The notes under the pieces were generated by a model. The model made no database searches and was not told the origin of the DNA. It was given only the letters and a program-made list of their open reading frames with translations. Shown here in pieces: positions 1-6,857 of a stretch of DNA of 64,000 nucleotides. This stretch comes from Paraburkholderia antibiotica (GTDB lineage Bacteria; Pseudomonadota; Gammaproteobacteria; Burkholderiales; Burkholderiaceae): positions 1 to 64,000 of the forward strand of contig NZ_JABBFZ010000012.1 of assembly GCF_012927125.1 (NCBI RefSeq), written 5' to 3'. Position 1 is the stretch's first letter, and the number at the start of each line of letters is the position of its first letter. The position numbers were made by a program, and so were the translations under genes.

Positions 1-127
1 TTATATCCATTACTACAACCACGAACGCATCAGGCTCAAGTTGAAAGGCCTGAGTCCCGTGCAATACAGGACCCAGGCCTCGCGTACCGTTTAATCTCTA
101 ACCGTCCAACTTCGCGGGGTCAGTTCA
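1..127 (+). mobile_element. Right end of an IS3-family insertion sequence, cut by the window edge
   Basis: The first 94 bases encode the C-terminus of an IS3-family orfB transposase. About 20 bases after its stop comes a terminus ending cggggtcagttca (115-127), whose reverse complement begins TGAACTGACCCCG, the usual form of IS3/IS150-group inverted repeats. The element therefore ends near 127, only 16 bases before the stop of the lipoprotein gene on the other strand. The left end lies outside the window, so intactness cannot be judged. Confidence 0.75.
2..94 (+). CDS. IS3-family transposase (orfB), C-terminal 30 residues only
   Basis: In the frame starting at base 2 the sequence reads a short tail containing YYNHERIRLKLKGLSPVQY and ends with TAA at 92-94. 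This NHERIR...LSPVQYR pattern is the conserved C-terminal end of the DDE integrase domain in IS3/IS150-group transposases, which cut and join the element ends during transposition. The rest of the gene lies upstream of the window. The frame runs straight into the stop without disruption, so the gene may be intact outside. Family assignment is firm; the exact IS cannot be named. Confidence 0.75.
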   Translation, partial: YIHYYNHERIRLKLKGLSPVQYRTQASRTV

Positions 128-143
128 AACCTCGCCGCTTTTT

Positions 144-767
144 TTATTGCAGGCTGCCCCAGCGTGCGACCGCCGGTTCGGCCGTCGCCCATTTCCAGCC
201 CTTGTCCTGCTGGCAGGCGGCCGCCGTGAACCACCTCACGGGTGCGTCAGGGCCGTCGCCGTCCTTGACCGAGAACACGAATTCCTTGCACAGCACGAGT
301 GACGAGCTGACCGCGCGGGTCACGCGTATCTCGCCGTGGCCGTTCTCGATCGGCAACGTATGCTTGACCGACCACGGCTTCGTCTCGCCGACCGCCATCG
401 TGCCGGCCAGCGCCGCCATCAGATCCTGCTGATCCTTGTGCATGCTGCGCATGTAGCGGGCGATGGCTTCGTCGGTTGCGGCTTGCACCGCGACGCCGAC
501 GCCGAGCGCGACGGCCGGATTGCTGGTGACGATGCCGGACGCGACGCCCGCGGCCGCGCCGCTTGCCGCGCCGATCGACGAGCAGCCGCTCGTCAGCAGG
601 CTCGCGCCGACGCACAGCGCGCCGGCGGCGAGAAGCCGCAGACGATTGCCGCAGACGGATGAGTTGCGTAAGCGCGCGCCACGCTGCTTTGACTCAGGCG
701 AAGCACACGGCGTCGACTCGGACGAAGCTTGCGATGAAGCCCGAAGTGAAGCGACGCGCGCGATCAT
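144..767 (-). CDS. Predicted lipoprotein, second of a tandem paralogous pair
   Basis: A 207-residue protein of unknown function. A hydrophobic stretch ending in a lipobox (LLTSGC, Cys about residue 62) points to lipidation and export; a Gly/Ala-rich segment (GAASGAAAGVASG) follows, then a globular C-terminal half. The only in-frame ATG is at 767, giving an unusually long N-terminus before the signal region. That ATG overlaps the stop of the upstream paralogue (ATGA), so translation is probably coupled. The C-terminus (WKWATAEPAVARWGSLQ) matches the paralogue's WRWASAEPATERWGALQ, so the pair arose by duplication. The gene ends 16 bases from an IS3-family end. Confidence 0.8.
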   Translation of the reverse strand: MIARVASLRASSQASSESTPCASPESKQRGARLRNSSVCGNRLRLLAAGALCVGASLLTSGCSSIGAASGAAAGVASGIVTSNPAVALGVGVAVQAATDEAIARYMRSMHKDQQDLMAALAGTMAVGETKPWSVKHTLPIENGHGEIRVTRAVSSSLVLCKEFVFSVKDGDGPDAPVRWFTAAACQQDKGWKWATAEPAVARWGSLQ

Positions 768-1342
768 TGCAGCGCGCCCCAGCGCTCGGTGGCGGGTTCG
801 GCCGAGGCCCAGCGCCAGTCCTTGCCGTCACGGCAGATCGATGCGATGTAGAAGGCGCTGCTGGCCGGCACGTCGCGCTTCGCTTCCTGGTCGACGGAGA
901 AGACGATCTCCTTGCAGTCGAGCGCGCCGGTGCTGATCAGACGGCTGACCGTCACGCGACCGTGTTCGTCGTCTTCGATCGGGAACGAGTGGACGATGCT
1001 CCAGGGGGCCACCGCGCCGATTTCGAGCGGACCGGCCGCCTGCGCGATGCTGTTCTGTGTGTTGCGATGGACCACGCGCTCGGAGTACTGCACGCCGGCG
1101 CGCGCCGCGGCGACCGCGCCGAGACCGATACCGGTCGCGACGGCCGCATTGCTGGTGACCTTGGTCGCAACCGCGGCACCCGCGATACCGGCGCCTGCTA
1201 CCGCGCCTTCCGAATACAGCGAGCTACAACCGCTCAATGCCGACGATACCGCCAGCGCGAGCGCGATGAGCGCCGTTGCGTGAGGGCGTTTGCTTGCGAC
1301 AACGGTTTTCGCGTTGCCGGCCCACACCATGTTCTTTTGCAT
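764..1342 (-). CDS. Predicted lipoprotein, first of a tandem paralogous pair
   Basis: About 192 residues with a signal sequence and lipobox (SALSGC) followed by a Gly/Ala-rich segment, then a globular C-terminal domain shared with the downstream gene. Function unknown; location is presumably the periplasmic face of a membrane. I chose the ATG at 1342 (MQKNMVWAG), preceded by the purine-rich GGGACAAGAGAA; an upstream ATG at 1378 would add 12 residues. The gene overlaps its downstream paralogue by four bases, so the two should be co-transcribed and possibly made in fixed ratio. The Gly/Ala block may span or insert in a membrane, but that is inference. Confidence 0.8.
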   Translation of the reverse strand: MQKNMVWAGNAKTVVASKRPHATALIALALAVSSALSGCSSLYSEGAVAGAGIAGAAVATKVTSNAAVATGIGLGAVAAARAGVQYSERVVHRNTQNSIAQAAGPLEIGAVAPWSIVHSFPIEDDEHGRVTVSRLISTGALDCKEIVFSVDQEAKRDVPASSAFYIASICRDGKDWRWASAEPATERWGALQ

Positions 1343-1378
1343 TTCTCTTGTCCCTGCCGTACAGGTGCCATCGATCAC

Positions 1379-1807
1379 GCGCGCGGAGCATGTGAACGGG
1401 AGGCACGTCGTTCAATACGCTGCCGCATTGTGCAGGATGCGTTTTGTAATTGGCACTGGGAAAATGCAAGAAATTGCAAAACAGCGTGCGGGGTGCAAGA
1501 TTTTCTGAATGAGATCGGAAATATTTTGCCTGGTTATCCCAGGTAATTTGCGAATGAGACAAATTTTCCGTCAGAGTTGTTCGAATTAGAGAGGGTGTAG
1601 CGAAACGACGCCCCGACGAGCTTCGGTGCACGCGTGCGGCGGCAGCATGATGCGCGGTGAAAACAAGGGGTGAAATGATACGGTGCGAAAGACGCAATAA
1701 TGCACGACGCGGATGAGGCGGCGTGTACGACGCCGCGCATCTGGAGGGAATGCCGCGAGCCGCAATCGTGGATCAGCGGCGCGCGGCACTACGCCATCGA
1801 GAGACCG
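1379..1807. other. 429-base intergenic region, no gene seen
   Basis: Lies upstream of the lipoprotein pair and downstream of a sigma-54 activator. It is AT-richer around 1440-1580 and should carry the lipoprotein promoter, but I could not pick convincing -35/-10 boxes. Open frames across it show no recognisable domain. Confidence 0.4.
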
Positions 1808-2866
1808 CTATTGCTCCGCGTCGTCTTCGCCGCTCCCGTCGCCGTACGCGCTCAAGCGGTTGTACAGCGTTTTCAGGCTCACGCCGAGCGCTTTCGCCGC
1901 GCGTCGTTTGTCGCCGCCGCAATATTTGAGCGTGCCGAGAATGATCTGCTTCTGCGCGTCGGCGAGCGGCGTGCCGATCCATACGCTCATCGCGTCGCCC
2001 TGCGTGACCGCCTTCTTGACCCGCGACGCGAGATGCGGATGCGGCAACTCGACCGTCTTCTCCGCAAGAATGAACGCGCGATACACCGCGTTCTTCAGTT
2101 CGCGCACGTTGCCGGGCCACGACCACGCGCGCAGCGTTTCGATCGAGCGCTTGCTGAAGCTCTTGTTCGTGCCTTCCTGCTGATTCAGTTGCATCAGGAA
2201 GTATTGCGCGAGCAGTTCGCGATCGCTCTCGCGCTCGCGCAGCGGTGGCGCGCGCAGCGGAAAAACCGCGAGCCGGTACATCAGGTCTTCGCGCAAGCCG
2301 TTTTCCTTCACGGCCACTGCGGGGTCGCGATTGGTCGCGGCGATCACGCGCACGTTGCCGCTGATCAGCTCGTTGCCGCCGACCCGATAGAACGTGCCGG
2401 TTTCGAGCGCGCGCAACAGTTTGACCTGGCGCACCGGCGCCATTTCGGTGATTTCGTCGAGAAACAGCGTGCCGCCGTTCGCATGCTCGAAGTAGCCGAT
2501 GCGGCCTTGTACCGCGCCGGTGAAGCTGCCTTTCTCGTGGCCGAACAGTTCGGCCTCGATCAGTTCGTCGGGAATCGCGCCGCAATTCACGGCGACGAAT
2601 GCGCTGTCCTTGCGGCTGCTGCGCTCGTGAATCGTGCGGGCGATCAGCTCCTTGCCGGTGCCCGATTCACCGATGATCAGCGCGGTCGCGTCGGTATCGG
2701 CGACGCGCTCGATCTGCTCGTACAGATCCAGCATCACCGGCGACGAGCCGAACAGCAAGCCGTACGATTTCAGTCCCGCGACGCCGTCCGCGACGCGCTG
2801 CTTCGCTTGTGACGAAGCATTGCCGCCAGCGGAAACGGTGGGCGAGTCCAGATCGATTGACGCCAT
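1808..2866 (-). CDS. Sigma-54-dependent activator without receiver domain (AAA+ plus Fis-type HTH)
   Basis: A 352-residue bacterial enhancer-binding protein. It hydrolyses ATP to open promoters bound by RpoN holoenzyme. Visible motifs: Walker A GESGTGKE (66-73), the sigma-54 contact loop as GSFTGA (113-118, Ser in place of the usual Ala of GAFTGA), Walker B GGTLFLDE (131-138), and a C-terminal Fis-type HTH with KTLYNRL near 335. Only about 35 residues precede the AAA+ domain, so there is no phosphorylation or sensor domain. As in PspF-like proteins, control must come from a partner or from expression level. It is transcribed away from the DUF883 gene, whose upstream region holds a -24/-12 promoter. 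Confidence 0.92.
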   Translation of the reverse strand: MASIDLDSPTVSAGGNASSQAKQRVADGVAGLKSYGLLFGSSPVMLDLYEQIERVADTDATALIIGESGTGKELIARTIHERSSRKDSAFVAVNCGAIPDELIEAELFGHEKGSFTGAVQGRIGYFEHANGGTLFLDEITEMAPVRQVKLLRALETGTFYRVGGNELISGNVRVIAATNRDPAVAVKENGLREDLMYRLAVFPLRAPPLRERESDRELLAQYFLMQLNQQEGTNKSFSKRSIETLRAWSWPGNVRELKNAVYRAFILAEKTVELPHPHLASRVKKAVTQGDAMSVWIGTPLADAQKQIILGTLKYCGGDKRRAAKALGVSLKTLYNRLSAYGDGSGEDDAEQ

Positions 2867-3078
2867 AAACGGGGAGTCCTGTGCAAATGAAGTTCGTGCT
2901 GCGGCGCGCAGGCCTTGAACGTAATGAACGCAAATGGCCAGATACAGCCACTATCTCACAAACATCGATTTAACCACTTCGACACTGTTTCCGGCAATCG
3001 ATGCGGCGCCGCACGAAATAGCTCTGCGCCCGATCGGTCGAAAAGTGCCCAAATAGTGCCTGTTTCAGTGTGCTTGGA

Positions 3079-3092
3079 CGGTAAATTTACCG
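3079..3092. promoter_or_regulatory. Perfect palindrome next to a sigma-54 promoter
   Basis: CGGTAAATTTACCG is a perfect 14-base palindrome immediately upstream of the -24 GG. Its half-site TTTACCG recurs twice in tandem near 6338-6350, and CGGTAAA occurs near 6668 ahead of otsA. It could be an operator or a tight activator site; sites for sigma-54 activators usually lie further upstream, so repression or another regulator is equally possible. Confidence 0.4.
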
Positions 3093-3107
3093 GGCACGTG
3101 CTTTGCA
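3092..3107 (+). promoter_or_regulatory. Sigma-54 (-24/-12) promoter for the DUF883 gene
   Basis: GGGCACGTGCTTTGCA matches the consensus TGGCACG-N4-TTGCW, with GG at 3093-3094 and GC at 3105-3106 in exact register. Transcription would start near 3118, leaving about 138 bases of leader before the DUF883 ATG at 3256. An enhancer-binding protein is encoded divergently next door. Confidence 0.65.
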
Positions 3108-3255
3108 TCATTGACCGACTCATCCAATCGTGCGAGCTTTTGGCCGGCAGCCGCTAGCAAGGTGCGAGGCAGCCGGCGACGGGCGCATGCGTTATCCAGC
3201 GACGCACGCATACCGCGAAGTCCGCACGAACGCCGACCTGGACGAGGAGTGAACG

Positions 3256-3573
3256 ATGACCGATACCACGCAACAACTTGCACTCGGCGGCCAGAAAATT
3301 GTCGAGGATCTCCGGGTGCTGTTGAAAGATTCCGAGGAAATGCTGCGGCTTGCCGCCAACGTGCCGGGGGAGGGCGTCGACGCGTTGCGCAGCCGCCTCG
3401 GCACGCACGTGGAAACGCTGCAGTCGACGCTCGGCGACGCGCAACGCAATGCCCAGCGCCGCTATCGCGAGGCGACGGTGACGACCGAGCGCTACGTGCG
3501 TCACAACCCGTGGCGCTCGTTGGCACTCGCGGCGGGCACCGGCTTTCTGCTTGGCGTGCTGGTCGCGCGTTAG
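3256..3573 (+). CDS. DUF883 (ElaB/YqjD-type) membrane-anchored stress protein
   Basis: A 105-residue protein with the family layout: an amphipathic helical region (about 10-75) rich in Glu, Arg and Gln, followed by HNPWRSLALAAG and one C-terminal transmembrane helix (about 87-103). E. coli relatives ElaB and YqjD are inner-membrane proteins of stationary phase, and YqjD binds ribosomes. A good ribosome site (GAGGAG) lies a few bases before the ATG. The upstream -24/-12 promoter suggests RpoN control rather than the RpoS control known in E. coli. The small membrane protein at 3744 may be in the same transcript. Confidence 0.85.
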   Translation: MTDTTQQLALGGQKIVEDLRVLLKDSEEMLRLAANVPGEGVDALRSRLGTHVETLQSTLGDAQRNAQRRYREATVTTERYVRHNPWRSLALAAGTGFLLGVLVAR

Positions 3574-3743
3574 GGGCATTAAGTTAAGTTAGGTCCAGGC
3601 TCGGCGGTTTCTGATGAGTTTCGGCACGGTTTCGTCGCGTTTGCGTGGATCGACGTCGTCGTGCGGCGCAGTGCACGACACTCGCAATGCATGACCTTTA
3701 CACCGCACGCCTCGCATCCCCGACTCAAGTAAAGGAGTTCACG

Positions 3744-3995
3744 ATGGCACGACCCACAATTGGCATCTTCGGCGCGTTGATGGCGCTTGGCGGCTTTCTG
3801 GCGGTTCGCTACGTGCAGCACAAACGCAGTGGGCAATTTTCCGCCGCGCGTGACCTGAGCCGCTGGGAGAACGAGGGCGGCGCGGTGGCCTCTCCGGCGC
3901 CGAGGGCGGAGGAGGTCGCGCCGGCCACGCAAAGTACCAACGGTTCGGGACAGATGAATGGCGAAGGCCACGCGTGGCCGTTTCCGCGCGGCTGA
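3744..3995 (+). CDS. Small single-pass membrane protein, unknown function
   Basis: 83 residues: one N-terminal transmembrane helix (about residues 6-22, GIFGALMALGGFLAVRYV), then a charged, Pro/Ala-rich tail of about 60 residues. No family recognised. The ATG at 3744 has an excellent ribosome site (AAAGGAG at 3731-3737), so the longer upstream in-frame extension is not needed. It follows the DUF883 gene by 170 bases on the same strand. A weak -24/-12-like sequence (TGCACG-ACAC-TCGCA, 3672-3686) lies between them but has only one of the two conserved G residues. A role in envelope stress is a guess from context. Confidence 0.7.
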   Translation: MARPTIGIFGALMALGGFLAVRYVQHKRSGQFSAARDLSRWENEGGAVASPAPRAEEVAPATQSTNGSGQMNGEGHAWPFPRG

Positions 3996-4318
3996 CGCGG
4001 CCGCCTGGTCAGTGTTACGGCCGGATTTTCCGGTCAGCACGCGCACGCCGGCGCGCGCGCGTTTTCGCCCTGTGCCGTCGGCCGCAGATTGTCGGGCGAC
4101 GCCTGGAAGTGCTTGTTAAATGCGTGCTATAAAGTCGTATAATGGTTAAATAAACAACAATGAGGCGGTAATTTCTGCGATTTGCCGTGTAATTGTTGCA
4201 ATTTTTTGCGAAATAAATGACCGGCGCGACTTGACGTGTGTAGCCGGCGGTCTTTGCCGCATGCCCGCTCGCATGCGTCGCTTATTTCCTACCCACGCTT
4301 GCAGGCTTTCGAAACGCG
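3996..4318. other. 323-base upstream region of the response regulator gene
   Basis: AT-rich compared with its surroundings, particularly 4110-4220. It holds a likely sigma-70 promoter, with -10 TATAAT at 4138-4143 and a poorer -35 TTGTTA near 4113 at 19-base spacing. This would leave a leader of about 170 bases. No gene seen. Confidence 0.45.
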
Positions 4319-5719
4319 ATGCCACATGTACTGATTGTCGATGACGACGCGGGTACCCGCGAGGCGCTTTCCGCCATCATCGGGGAAGACGGACTGACCA
4401 CCGCCACTGCGGGCGATCTGCGCGAAGCACGGATTCAACTGGTCCGGCAGATGCCGGATGTCGTTTTCACCGACCTCAAGCTGCCCGATGGCAGCGGGGT
4501 CGATCTGTTCGAAGATCTCGATCCGCGCTCCGGCGTCGAGTTCATTGTGATCACCGGCCACGCGACGGTGGAGTCGGCGGTGAGCGCGCTGAAAATGGGC
4601 GCGGCCGACTACCTCGTGAAGCCGATCAACATGCAGCGCGTGAAGGCGATCCTGTCGCGCCTGCCGCGCGCCGGCGACCTGAAGGCCGAGATCGGCACGC
4701 TGCGCGGCGAGTTGCGCCGCATGGGCCGCTTCGGTCTGATGCTGGGCAATTCGCCGGCAATGCAGGAGGTCTACGACCAGATCAGCCGGGTCGCGCCGAC
4801 GGCGGCGTCGGTCATGCTGGTCGGCGAATCGGGCACCGGCAAGGAAGTCGCCGCGCAGACGCTGCACGAGTTGAGCCTGCGCCGCAAGCACGCGTTCCTC
4901 GCGGTCAACTGCGGCGCGATCTCGCCGAACCTGATCGAATCGGAGATGTTCGGCCACGAGCGCGGCTCGTTTACCGGCGCCGACAGGCAGCACAAAGGTT
5001 ATTTCGAGCGCGCGAACGGCGGCACGCTGTTCCTCGACGAAATCACGGAAATGCCGATCGAGCTGCAGGTAAAACTGCTGCGCGTACTCGAGACCGGCAT
5101 GTTCATGCGCGTTGGCACGACGAAGGAAATCGAAACCGACGTGCGTCTGATCGCGGCGACCAATCGCGATCCGGAGCAGGCGGTGCTCGAAGGCAAGCTG
5201 CGGCTCGATTTGTACCATCGGTTGAACGTGTTTCCGATCAGCCTGCCGCCGCTGCGCGATCGCGGCAAGGATGTCGAGCTGCTCGCGCAGGCGTTCCTCG
5301 ATGAACTGAACGAGCGTCATGGCACGAAGAAGCATTTCCCGGCCGCGGTGAAGGAGATGCTGCTGACGTATCCGTGGCCCGGCAACGTGCGCGAGTTGAA
5401 GAACTACGTGCAGCGCGCGCACATCATGTCGAGCGCGGATTCGGATAACACCGCCACCGTGCCATTGCAGATCTCGTTGTCGAAGCCGGCCGCCGGCACC
5501 GCGATCACGATTCCGTTCGGCACCTCGCTCGCAGAGGCCGACCGTCAACTGATTCTGGCAACGCTCGAGCAGTGCGGCGGCGTGAAGACGCGCGCCGCGG
5601 AGATCCTCGGCATCAGCCTGAAGACGCTGTACAACCGTCTCGTCGAATACGGCAACGATGCGCGCGAAGACGGCGACTCCGCCGACGAATCGCGCGCGTT
5701 AGGCGGCGCGGACGCCTGA
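4319..5719 (+). CDS. NtrC-type response regulator activating sigma-54 promoters
   Basis: A 466-residue protein in three parts: an N-terminal receiver with Asp8-10, phospho-acceptor Asp52 (VFTDLKLPDGSG) and Lys101 (YLVKPIN); a central AAA+ domain with Walker A GESGTGKE (169-176), loop GSFTGA (216-221) and Walker B GGTLFLDE (234-241); and a C-terminal Fis-type HTH ending in LKTLYNRL. No sensor kinase gene is adjacent, so it is an orphan regulator here. Its AAA+ and HTH parts closely resemble those of the receiver-less activator at 1808-2866, including the Ser variant of the GAFTGA loop. Likely targets are the nearby -24/-12 promoters, including that of otsA; this is inference. Confidence 0.93.
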   Translation: MPHVLIVDDDAGTREALSAIIGEDGLTTATAGDLREARIQLVRQMPDVVFTDLKLPDGSGVDLFEDLDPRSGVEFIVITGHATVESAVSALKMGAADYLVKPINMQRVKAILSRLPRAGDLKAEIGTLRGELRRMGRFGLMLGNSPAMQEVYDQISRVAPTAASVMLVGESGTGKEVAAQTLHELSLRRKHAFLAVNCGAISPNLIESEMFGHERGSFTGADRQHKGYFERANGGTLFLDEITEMPIELQVKLLRVLETGMFMRVGTTKEIETDVRLIAATNRDPEQAVLEGKLRLDLYHRLNVFPISLPPLRDRGKDVELLAQAFLDELNERHGTKKHFPAAVKEMLLTYPWPGNVRELKNYVQRAHIMSSADSDNTATVPLQISLSKPAAGTAITIPFGTSLAEADRQLILATLEQCGGVKTRAAEILGISLKTLYNRLVEYGNDAREDGDSADESRALGGADA

Positions 5720-5831
5720 GTGACACGCGGCCGCATCGGTGGCCGCTGTCGCTGTATGACCTACGGCCGCCGCGCTCTTCGCTCGGTGCCTTCAGGCAAA
5801 CCGACGCCATCAGCGCGCGCACCTGGTTGTC

Positions 5832-5857
5832 GGACCGCCCGCATTGCCGGGCGGTCC
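5832..5857. terminator. Hairpin downstream of the response regulator gene
   Basis: A perfect 10-base stem, GGACCGCCCG and its complement, around the loop CATTGC. There is no T tract, so it may be a transcript end stabiliser or a weak terminator. It lies just upstream of the next sigma-54 promoter and would insulate it. Confidence 0.4.
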
Positions 5858-5865
5858 CCGCACAA

Positions 5866-5881
5866 CGGCACATGCCTTGCT
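5866..5881 (+). promoter_or_regulatory. Sigma-54 (-24/-12) promoter for the proline-rich small protein
   Basis: CGGCACATGCCTTGCT matches the RpoN consensus, with GG at 5867-5868 and GC at 5879-5880 in exact register. The predicted start near 5892 gives a leader of about 24 bases to the ATG at 5916, an ideal distance. Confidence 0.6.
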
Positions 5882-5915
5882 GCGTTCGAGAAGAACGTAA
5901 AACGAGGTCACCGAG

Positions 5916-6161
5916 ATGCCGCACAACGCTGCCGTTCCCGTGTCGTTCCCGCTACACGCTCACCGGCCCGAGCCGGTCGAGCCGCCCACCACGCCTCCTC
6001 CCGCGCCGCCGAATCCGGCCGAGCCCGATACGGTTCCCGGCCCGTCGCCCGATCCGATCGAACCCATCGAACCGTTGACGCCGCCGATCGGCGATCCGCC
6101 GCCACAGCCCACGCAAACTCCGCAAGCTGGCGCGTCCCGTCCGCCGTCGATGCGGTGCTGA
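5916..6161 (+). CDS. Small proline-rich protein, unknown function
   Basis: 81 residues, roughly a third proline, with Glu-Pro and Pro-Pro runs (EPVEPPTTPPPAPP) and a C-terminal Cys (PPSMRC). No domain or membrane helix is visible; it is likely extended or disordered. It is supported as real by a ribosome site (GAGG, 5904-5907, eight bases before ATG) and by the sigma-54 promoter just upstream. Extended proline runs stall ribosomes and usually need EF-P, so translation could be sensitive to EF-P status. The single terminal Cys might be a disulfide or metal contact. The function is unknown, and a non-coding explanation is not fully excluded. Confidence 0.55.
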   Translation: MPHNAAVPVSFPLHAHRPEPVEPPTTPPPAPPNPAEPDTVPGPSPDPIEPIEPLTPPIGDPPPQPTQTPQAGASRPPSMRC

Positions 6162-6412
6162 AAGCAGGGTTGAAAGTACCGAATCAAGGGCAGCTTCGAG
6201 GCATGACGACGTCATTCCGGGCACGTCATTCCGCGCGCTTTCCTCGCTGCAATCACCGTCGCACCGCCCCGGAGCCGTTGCCCCAAAACCGGGCGGCGAA
6301 TTTATGTACTTGTTACAAAGCCGGCGCATCTTTTACCGGCAATTTACCGTTGCGCCCCCTAGACTGTATGGATGCCGCAACAGGCGGCACGCTTCCTCCG
6401 GAGGCATTGACC

Positions 6413-6625
6413 ATGAGACATCCCGCATTGCGACGTTCCGCCCGGCATTCGAAGCGCGGCCCCCGGCCGGCCGACGTGCAGACTGAGCCGGCGGAGTCGC
6501 CGGACCCGGCGGCGCAGAACCGGATTGCGCCGCATACGCCACCGGACGGCGAGCACAACCAGGGCGGGGTGCGTCAGGAAGGGCTCGAATACCAGCGTGA
6601 TCTGGGCTCCGAGCAGGACGCCTGA
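6413..6625 (+). CDS. Small hydrophilic protein, unknown function
   Basis: 70 residues, with an N-terminal basic third (MRHPALRRSARHSKRG) and an acidic, Gln/Glu-rich remainder; no membrane helix or known domain. The ATG at 6413 has a strong ribosome site (CCGGAGG at 6398-6404), the best evidence that it is real. The charge split suggests a disordered protein that binds nucleic acid or another protein. It lies between two genes with sigma-54 promoters, but I find no -24/-12 box of its own in correct register. Two tandem TTTACCG half-sites occur about 65 bases upstream. A 9-base-stem hairpin follows the stop. Confidence 0.6.
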   Translation: MRHPALRRSARHSKRGPRPADVQTEPAESPDPAAQNRIAPHTPPDGEHNQGGVRQEGLEYQRDLGSEQDA

Positions 6626-6628
6626 GGG

Positions 6629-6667
6629 CCGTCGAGCGCGGCGAGACAGCTGTCGCGTGCTCGACGG
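6629..6667. terminator. Long hairpin after the small hydrophilic gene
   Basis: The arms CCGTCGAGC (6629-6637) and GCTCGACGG (6659-6667) pair perfectly, and the loop contains a second palindrome, GACAGCTGTC. There is no T tract. It could end transcription poorly or act as a binding site upstream of otsA. Confidence 0.4.
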
Positions 6668-6793
6668 TCGGTAAAGAAAACTTCCGGCTTCGTCCTGTCA
6701 GGCAGAAAAAATTTCTTCGCGGTTTCTTGACGCCGCGTGGTTTTACTCGTCCGTCACATCTGCATACAACTTTATTTCTTGCATCTCTAAATT

Positions 6794-6810
6794 CGGCACG
6801 CGACTTGCAT
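6794..6810 (+). promoter_or_regulatory. Sigma-54 (-24/-12) promoter for otsA
   Basis: CGGCACGCGACTTGCAT is a near-perfect RpoN promoter, with GG at 6795-6796 and GC at 6807-6808 in exact register. The predicted start is near 6820, 38 bases ahead of the otsA ATG at 6858. Two sigma-54 activators lie within 5 kb upstream. Confidence 0.7.
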
Positions 6811-6857
6811 GCACCGTTTTGGCACATATCCGCATACAACGAAACAATGGAGCACTA

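Larger units (their letters stand above)
2867..3255. other. 389-base divergent regulatory region
   Basis: Separates the receiver-less sigma-54 activator from the DUF883 gene. It contains a perfect 14-base palindrome (3079-3092) directly abutting a -24/-12 promoter, both annotated separately, and short repeats of GTGCC around 3045-3060. No gene is visible. Confidence 0.5.

Noticed and set aside
1345..1370. Sigma-54-like TGGCAC...GGCA ahead of the lipoprotein pair
   Set aside because: The -12 part is CGGCA rather than TTGCA, and transcription would start inside the chosen gene start.
1450..1470. TGGCACT followed by TGCA on the plus strand
   Set aside because: The GG to GC spacing is two bases too long for a sigma-54 promoter, and no plus-strand gene follows.
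6210..6235. GGGCACG near the small hydrophilic gene as a fourth sigma-54 promoter
   Set aside because: The GC pair is one base out of register and the TTGC element is missing.
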